DNA from: Propionibacteriales bacterium
GTDB lineage: Bacteria; Actinomycetota; Actinomycetes; Propionibacteriales; Nocardioidaceae
NCBI GenBank assembly: GCA_026392415.1
Contig: JAPLCC010000019.1
Span: forward strand, 1 to 64,000
Direction of reading: 5' to 3'
DNA: 64,000 nt
Shown in pieces: positions 59,845 through 64,000 of the stretch; the stretch's first letter is position 1, and each line of letters starts with the position of its first letter. The notes below the pieces were generated by a model. The model made no database searches and was not told the DNA's origin. It was given only the letters and a program-made list of their open reading frames with translations. The translations under genes were made by a program, and so were the position numbers.

Positions 59845-61767
59845 ATGCCCCTGACAACTTCCGAGGATGGACGATCCCTCCGTCACGACCTGCGCAACGT
59901 GGCCATCGTGGCGCACGTCGACCACGGCAAGACGACGCTCGTCGACGCCATGCTGCGCCAGGCCGGTGCCTTCACCGCCCACCAGGCCGAGTCCGTCGCC
60001 GAGCGCGTCATGGACTCCGGTGACCTCGAGCGCGAGAAGGGCATCACCATTCTCGCGAAGAACACCGCCGTCCACTACCGGGGCCCGTCGGCCCAGGAGA
60101 TGGCCAACGGCGACATGGTCATCAACATCATCGACACCCCCGGCCACGCCGACTTCGGTGGCGAGGTCGAGCGCGGTCTGTCCATGGTCGACGGCATCGT
60201 GCTGCTCGTCGACGCGTCCGAGGGCCCGCTCCCCCAGACCCGCTTCGTGCTGCGCAAGGCGCTCAACGCCAACATGCCGGTGATCCTGGTCGTCAACAAG
60301 ACCGACCGTGGCGACGCCCGCATCGACGAGGTCGTCGACGAGACCTACGAGCTCTTCATGGACCTCCTCGACGAGACCCACAGCCACGACGCCCTCGACT
60401 TCCCCGTCGTGTTCGCCTCCGGCCGCGCCGGGATCGCGTCGCTGACGAAGCCCGAGAACGGCACCCTCCCCGAGGGCACCGACCTCGAGCCGCTGTTCCG
60501 CACGATCCTCGAGAACATCCCCGCCCCCGTGTACGACGAGGGCGCCCCGCTGCAGGCGCACGTCACCAACCTCGACGCCTCGCCCTTCCTGGGTCGTCTC
60601 GCGTTGCTGCGCATCCAGCAGGGCACCTTGAAGAAGGGCCAGCAGGTCGCGTGGATGAAGCGCGACGGCACCGTCAAGAACGTCAAGATCACCGAGCTCC
60701 TCATCACCGAGGGCCTCGAGCGCAAGCCGGGCGAGCAGGCCGGCCCCGGCGACATCGTCGCTGTTGCCGGCATCCCGGACATCACCATCGGCGAGACCCT
60801 GGCCGACCCGGAGAACCCGATCGCGCTGCCGTTGATCCACGTCGACGAGCCCGCGATCTCGATGACCATCGGCACCAACACCAGCCCGCTCGTCGGCAAG
60901 GTGAAGGGCCACAAGGTCACTGCCCGCCTGGTCAAGGACCGCCTCGACCAGGAGCTCATCGGCAACGTCTCGCTCCGCGTGCTCCCGACCGAGCGCCCCG
61001 ACGCGTGGGAGGTGCAGGGCCGCGGCGAGCTGGCGCTGGCCATCCTGGTCGAGCAGATGCGTCGTGAGGGCTACGAGCTGACCGTCGGCAAGCCGCAGGT
61101 CGTCATCCGCGAGGTGGACGGCAAGGTCCACGAGCCGTTCGAGCGCCTCACGATCGACGCCCCGGAGGAGTTCCTCGGCACGATCACCGAGCTGCTCGCC
61201 GCCCGGAAGGGTCGCATGGAGGGCATGACCAACCACGGCACCGGCTGGGTGCGCATGGAGTTCGTCGTCCCGGCCCGTGGCCTGATCGGTTTCCGGACCG
61301 ACTTCCTCACCGAGACCCGCGGCACCGGCATCGCACACCACATCTCCGAGGGCTACTTCCCGTGGGCCGGCGAGATCCGCTCGCGCGCCTCGGGTTCGCT
61401 GGTCGCTGACCGCTCGGGCGCGACCACGGCGTACGCCATGACGTCGCTGCAGGAGCGTGGCGTCATGTTCCTCGAGCCGGCCACCGAGGTCTACGAAGGC
61501 ATGATCGTCGGCGAGAACTCCCGCGCCGACGACATGGACGTCAACATCACCAAGGAGAAGCAGCAGACCAACATCCGGTCCGCCACCTCCGACAACTTCG
61601 AGAAGCTCATCCCGGCGAAGAAGCTGTCGCTCGAGCAGAGCCTGGAGTTCTGCCGCGAGGACGAGTGCGTGGAGATCACCCCGGAGACGGTGCGGATCCG
61701 CAAGATCATCCTGGACGCCAACGAGCGGGCCAAGATCACCAGCCGTGCCAAGAAGGGCAACAAGTAG
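59845..61767 (+). CDS. typA: translational GTPase TypA/BipA
   Basis: A 640-residue ribosome-binding GTPase of the EF-G family, active in ribosome assembly and stress or cold growth. The G domain shows [53 protein letters not shown] and [14 protein letters not shown]. The BipA-specific end is present ([20 protein letters not shown]). A hairpin and T-rich tract follow the stop. The divergent neighbour encodes the racemase; typA appears monocistronic. Confidence 0.97.
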   Translation: MPLTTSEDGRSLRHDLRNVAIVAHVDHGKTTLVDAMLRQAGAFTAHQAESVAERVMDSGDLEREKGITILAKNTAVHYRGPSAQEMANGDMVINIIDTPGHADFGGEVERGLSMVDGIVLLVDASEGPLPQTRFVLRKALNANMPVILVVNKTDRGDARIDEVVDETYELFMDLLDETHSHDALDFPVVFASGRAGIASLTKPENGTLPEGTDLEPLFRTILENIPAPVYDEGAPLQAHVTNLDASPFLGRLALLRIQQGTLKKGQQVAWMKRDGTVKNVKITELLITEGLERKPGEQAGPGDIVAVAGIPDITIGETLADPENPIALPLIHVDEPAISMTIGTNTSPLVGKVKGHKVTARLVKDRLDQELIGNVSLRVLPTERPDAWEVQGRGELALAILVEQMRREGYELTVGKPQVVIREVDGKVHEPFERLTIDAPEEFLGTITELLAARKGRMEGMTNHGTGWVRMEFVVPARGLIGFRTDFLTETRGTGIAHHISEGYFPWAGEIRSRASGSLVADRSGATTAYAMTSLQERGVMFLEPATEVYEGMIVGENSRADDMDVNITKEKQQTNIRSATSDNFEKLIPAKKLSLEQSLEFCREDECVEITPETVRIRKIILDANERAKITSRAKKGNK

Positions 61768-61787
61768 GGCTCTCTGGAGCCCTGTTT
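61766..61787 (+). terminator. typA intrinsic terminator
   Basis: AGGGCTC and GAGCCCT form a 7-bp stem with a TCTG loop starting at the typA stop and followed by GTTT. Confidence 0.65.
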
Positions 61788-61795
61788 GCGGCTTC

Positions 61796-61844
61796 CCAAC
61801 CAGAATCGTCGTCTCAGGCATCCTGAGGCGACGATTCTTGTTGG
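61796..61844. repeat. 23-bp palindrome between typA and the DUF559-like gene
   Basis: A 23-nt arm (61796-61818) and its near-complement (61822-61844) form a stem with two mismatches and a 3-nt loop. The outer sequence CCAACCAGAATCGTCG recurs, altered, in a second palindrome at 62967-63017 on the other side of the gene. It may also terminate both convergent genes. Confidence 0.8.
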
Positions 61845-61865
61845 TGGCCGGGGCTTCGGTCATCG

Positions 61866-62906
61866 TCACGCAGCCCGGTAACCCAGCCAGAGGCGACGCT
61901 CCCCCTCGCTCAGGGCGCGGCGACGCGCGACTGTCGAGGTGTCGACCCACCGGTCCGGCTGCTCGAGGGTCCAGCCGGACCGGACGCCGTGGGCGTCGGC
62001 CCGGCGGTACGCCGCCTCAAGTCGCCGCTCGAACGACTGGATGTCGCGGAGGTCGGTCGACATCATCGTCACCGCTTCGAGACCGAGATCGCGGCACAGT
62101 TCTTCGCGGTTGAGATCGCGCCGTCGTACGGCAGTCCCGTCGTGCACGACGCCGTTGTACTCGCCGACCACGCCTGTCCGCGGGTCCAGCAGGTCCGGCG
62201 TGAACAGGTGCCTGCCGTTCTCGTCAAAGATCGGCGGGTTGCAGAGCAGCCGTGAGGGATGCCGGTCCAGCCACCGCAGCCGCAGCGTGACCTCCTGAGG
62301 AGACCAGACGTTCTCCTCGGCCAGTTCGATCGCAGCAGCGAGCCGACGAGTGTGTGGCCGCCCCTTGATCCGGGTTGCCCAGTTCTGCAGCGAAGCGAGA
62401 TCGATCAGGTCATCCGATGCGGCCATGTCAATGACCCGCACCGTGTCCTCGAGGGAGCGAGCCCGCAGCGCCTCGACGCAGACAGAGCGCTCGGGTCGGG
62501 TGATGGGGAGACCGTCGTACTCGATGATGTCGTCGGCGAAGAGCCAGTCGTAACAGAAGCGGACGCCTCGCCGGGGCGCGAGATGACCGGCGTCGCCGAT
62601 GGCCAGCGGCACCGGCAACAACTCTCCGCGCGCGGTCCGGCCGCCGAACCAGCGACCGTGCTGCCAGCGCAGCGCCGCCCACCCGCTCGCGGCCGAACCG
62701 GCCGGCGCACCCGCGACCGCTTCCACGATTCGCTGCACGTCCTGGTCGCTGCGGACGCTGGCCGGAACGAACCTGTTCGGTGAGGTCGTACGCCATTTCG
62801 GTCCTCGAGCCTGGCCCGGCGTCGGACCGGCCAGACCTCGGGGGTCCATCGGCACCGGCACCACCACGTCAGATCTCGTGATCTGCAGTTCCATGCGGGC
62901 CAGCAT
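61866..62906 (-). CDS. DUF559-like / AbiEi-related PD-(D/E)xK-fold protein
   Basis: A 346-residue protein of a family abundant in actinobacteria. Near residue 238, FTPDLLDPRTGVVGEYNGVV followed by HDGTAVRRRDLNREELC resembles DUF559/Vsr-like nucleases: metal-site Asp, Glu, then a basic helix. The N-terminal part (VRSDQDVQRIVEAVAGAPAG) replaces the usual AbiEi winged helix. Function is unknown; nuclease activity is inferred. Start: ATG 62906, with ATG 62894 as alternative; neither has a clear ribosome-binding site. It is bracketed by the two related palindromes. Confidence 0.72.
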   Translation of the reverse strand: MLARMELQITRSDVVVPVPMDPRGLAGPTPGQARGPKWRTTSPNRFVPASVRSDQDVQRIVEAVAGAPAGSAASGWAALRWQHGRWFGGRTARGELLPVPLAIGDAGHLAPRRGVRFCYDWLFADDIIEYDGLPITRPERSVCVEALRARSLEDTVRVIDMAASDDLIDLASLQNWATRIKGRPHTRRLAAAIELAEENVWSPQEVTLRLRWLDRHPSRLLCNPPIFDENGRHLFTPDLLDPRTGVVGEYNGVVHDGTAVRRRDLNREELCRDLGLEAVTMMSTDLRDIQSFERRLEAAYRRADAHGVRSGWTLEQPDRWVDTSTVARRRALSEGERRLWLGYRAA

Positions 62907-62966
62907 TCGCTGATCAACGGTCTTGTGCCGGGCTCCTCCACAGGGTTGGCTGAGTCAGGTCGACGT

Positions 62967-63017
62967 ACCAACCAGAAATGTCGTGAACTCACCCCTGCCG
63001 CGACGAATTCGGTTGGT
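62967..63017. repeat. second palindrome flanking the DUF559-like gene
   Basis: ACCAACC (62967-62973) and GGTTGGT (63011-63017) enclose a partly paired region (AGAAATGTCGTG against CGCGACGAATTC). Left-arm sequence matches the palindrome at 61796 in 12 of the first 16 bases or better. It also lies 26 bases before the MFS start, so it may be an operator. Confidence 0.65.
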
Positions 63018-63042
63018 GAACCGCAAGCACGAGACTGGTCGG

Positions 63043-64000
63043 GTGACGACGACGCGCAGTGAGGATCGCTGGCTCTTCGCGACCCTCGCCGCAGTCACGA
63101 CCGTCACCGCGATCGTCAGCAGCCTTGGGGCGCCACTGGTCCCCAGCATCGCGAGCCGGTACGACGTCCCGCTCAGCACCGCGCAGTGGATCCTGACCGC
63201 GACCCTGATCACGGCGGCCGCGGCCACGCCCGCGCTCGGACGCTGGGGCAGCGGGCGGCTACGTCGGCCGGTGATCCTCGGCGCCCTCGGCGTCGTCCTG
63301 CTCGGCACGGTCCTGTCCGCGCTGCCGCTCGGCATCGGTGCGTTGATCGCCGGGCGGGTCCTGCAGGGGGTCGGACTGGCACTGTCGCCGTTGACCATGG
63401 CCGTGGCGCGCGACGTCTGGTCGGGTGACCGACTCGCATCCCGGCTGTCCCTGCTGTCGGTGGCGACGGTGGCGGGTGCCGGCCTCGGCTATCCACTCAC
63501 CGGCCTCCTCGCCGAGTACGCCGGCATCAGCGGGGCCTACGGCTTCGGGGCTGCCCTGGTGGCGATCAGCCTCGCCCTCGCCGTGCGATTCCTCCCGCGC
63601 CACGCGGACGGCGTACCCCAGGTGGTCGACCTGCCCGGCGTCGCCCTGGTCGCGGTCGGCATGGTCTGCACGCTGCTCGCCGTCAGTGAGGGCGAGCGGT
63701 GGGGATGGTTGTCGGCTCCGGTGCTGTGTCTCGCTGCGGCCGGCGTGGGGCTGCTGGCCGGCTGGATCGCACGGACGGTCCGGGTGACCCGTCGTGGAGG
63801 CCAGCCGCTGGTCGATCTCCGGCTGGCCGCCCGCCCCGGCGTGCTCGGCCCGAACGTCGTGGGCTTCGTGCTCGCCTTCGCGATGTACGGACTCCTGACC
63901 GTGGTAGTCCTCCTCGTCCGCAACGACGGGAGCGACGGTTGGGGTCTGGACCGCGGCCCGCTGAGCGCCGGGCTCGTCCTGGTCCCCTATGCCCTGTCCA
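63043..64000 (+). CDS. MFS transporter (DHA2-like), truncated by window end
   Basis: At least 319 residues of a multidrug-type major facilitator. GTG 63043 begins VTTTRSEDRWLFATLAAVTT. VPLSTAQWILTATLITAAAA and GVVLLGTVLSALPLGIGALI with GRVLQGVGLALSPLTMAVAR match motif C of DHA2 exporters. About nine membrane segments are visible before the window ends at SAGLVLVPYALS. It runs off the right edge, so its length is unknown. Confidence 0.88.
   Translation, partial: MTTTRSEDRWLFATLAAVTTVTAIVSSLGAPLVPSIASRYDVPLSTAQWILTATLITAAAATPALGRWGSGRLRRPVILGALGVVLLGTVLSALPLGIGALIAGRVLQGVGLALSPLTMAVARDVWSGDRLASRLSLLSVATVAGAGLGYPLTGLLAEYAGISGAYGFGAALVAISLALAVRFLPRHADGVPQVVDLPGVALVAVGMVCTLLAVSEGERWGWLSAPVLCLAAAGVGLLAGWIARTVRVTRRGGQPLVDLRLAARPGVLGPNVVGFVLAFAMYGLLTVVVLLVRNDGSDGWGLDRGPLSAGLVLVPYALS

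Overview
The window is dense, high-GC DNA with about 63 coding regions on both strands, many overlapping by 4 bases (ATGA or GTGA), GTG starts and leaderless-looking promoters. This points to an actinobacterium. Mycothiol synthesis (mshA), CarD, SenX3/RegX3 and the order mshA, YbjN gene, gpmA, senX3, regX3 (also found around Mycobacterium gpm1) agree. The protein style suggests Nocardioidaceae (Nocardioides-like), which is inference. One tRNA-Gln is present and no rRNA, CRISPR array or prophage was seen.

Layout. 1-7.2 kb: IS481-type transposase remnant, DUF3027 protein, MFS permease, cold-shock protein, acetyltransferase, and a PP2C / FHA / RDD-FHA phospho-signalling operon. 7.2-13.6 kb: XPB-type helicase with its helicase-associated partner, then Lon. 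13.6-21.8 kb: Uma2 and DUF2786 proteins, chorismate mutase, RtcB, HD hydrolase, GntR regulator, an AlkB-like dioxygenase behind a near-perfect SOS box, and a CysQ-like phosphatase. 21.8-28.5 kb: a 21-nt repeat array, pth, rplY, an AAA-type ATPase behind a nested dyad, prs and glmU. 28.5-33.6 kb: a five-gene, fully overlapping redox/membrane operon diverging from a MerR-DICT regulator. 33.7-42.3 kb: tRNA-Gln, acyl-CoA dehydrogenase, metallophosphoesterase, rlmB, cysS and a molybdopterin oxidoreductase. 42.3-45.2 kb: ispF, nirD, two complementary ispD-like genes and carD. 45.4-55.1 kb: UbiA-like protein, lipoprotein, gpmA, phoU, senX3-regX3 with a PHO box, a DGPF/ECF42-type sigma pair, and mshA. 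55.2-59.7 kb: a lasso-peptide-like RiPP locus. 59.8-64 kb: typA, a DUF559-like gene between two related palindromes, and a truncated MFS gene.

The two most unusual observations are these. (1) The RiPP locus has a precursor with the lasso leader motif YxxPxL and an extremely acidic tail ending in Ser. It also has a B2 peptidase, an HPr-kinase-like kinase, a PqqD-like recognition protein and a divergent nucleotidyltransferase, but no lasso cyclase in this window. (2) The tail-to-tail ispD pair is complementary: one copy keeps the CTP-binding and catalytic residues but lacks the inter-subunit arm, and the other keeps the arm but lacks the nucleotide-binding loop, which suggests an obligate heterodimer.

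Other points of interest are a sigma-region-2-only protein in the MerR-DICT operon, the 21-nt repeat hairpin next to pth, and the palindromes around the DUF559-like gene. Starts were chosen by family alignment, ribosome-binding sites and operon overlaps. No database search was possible.
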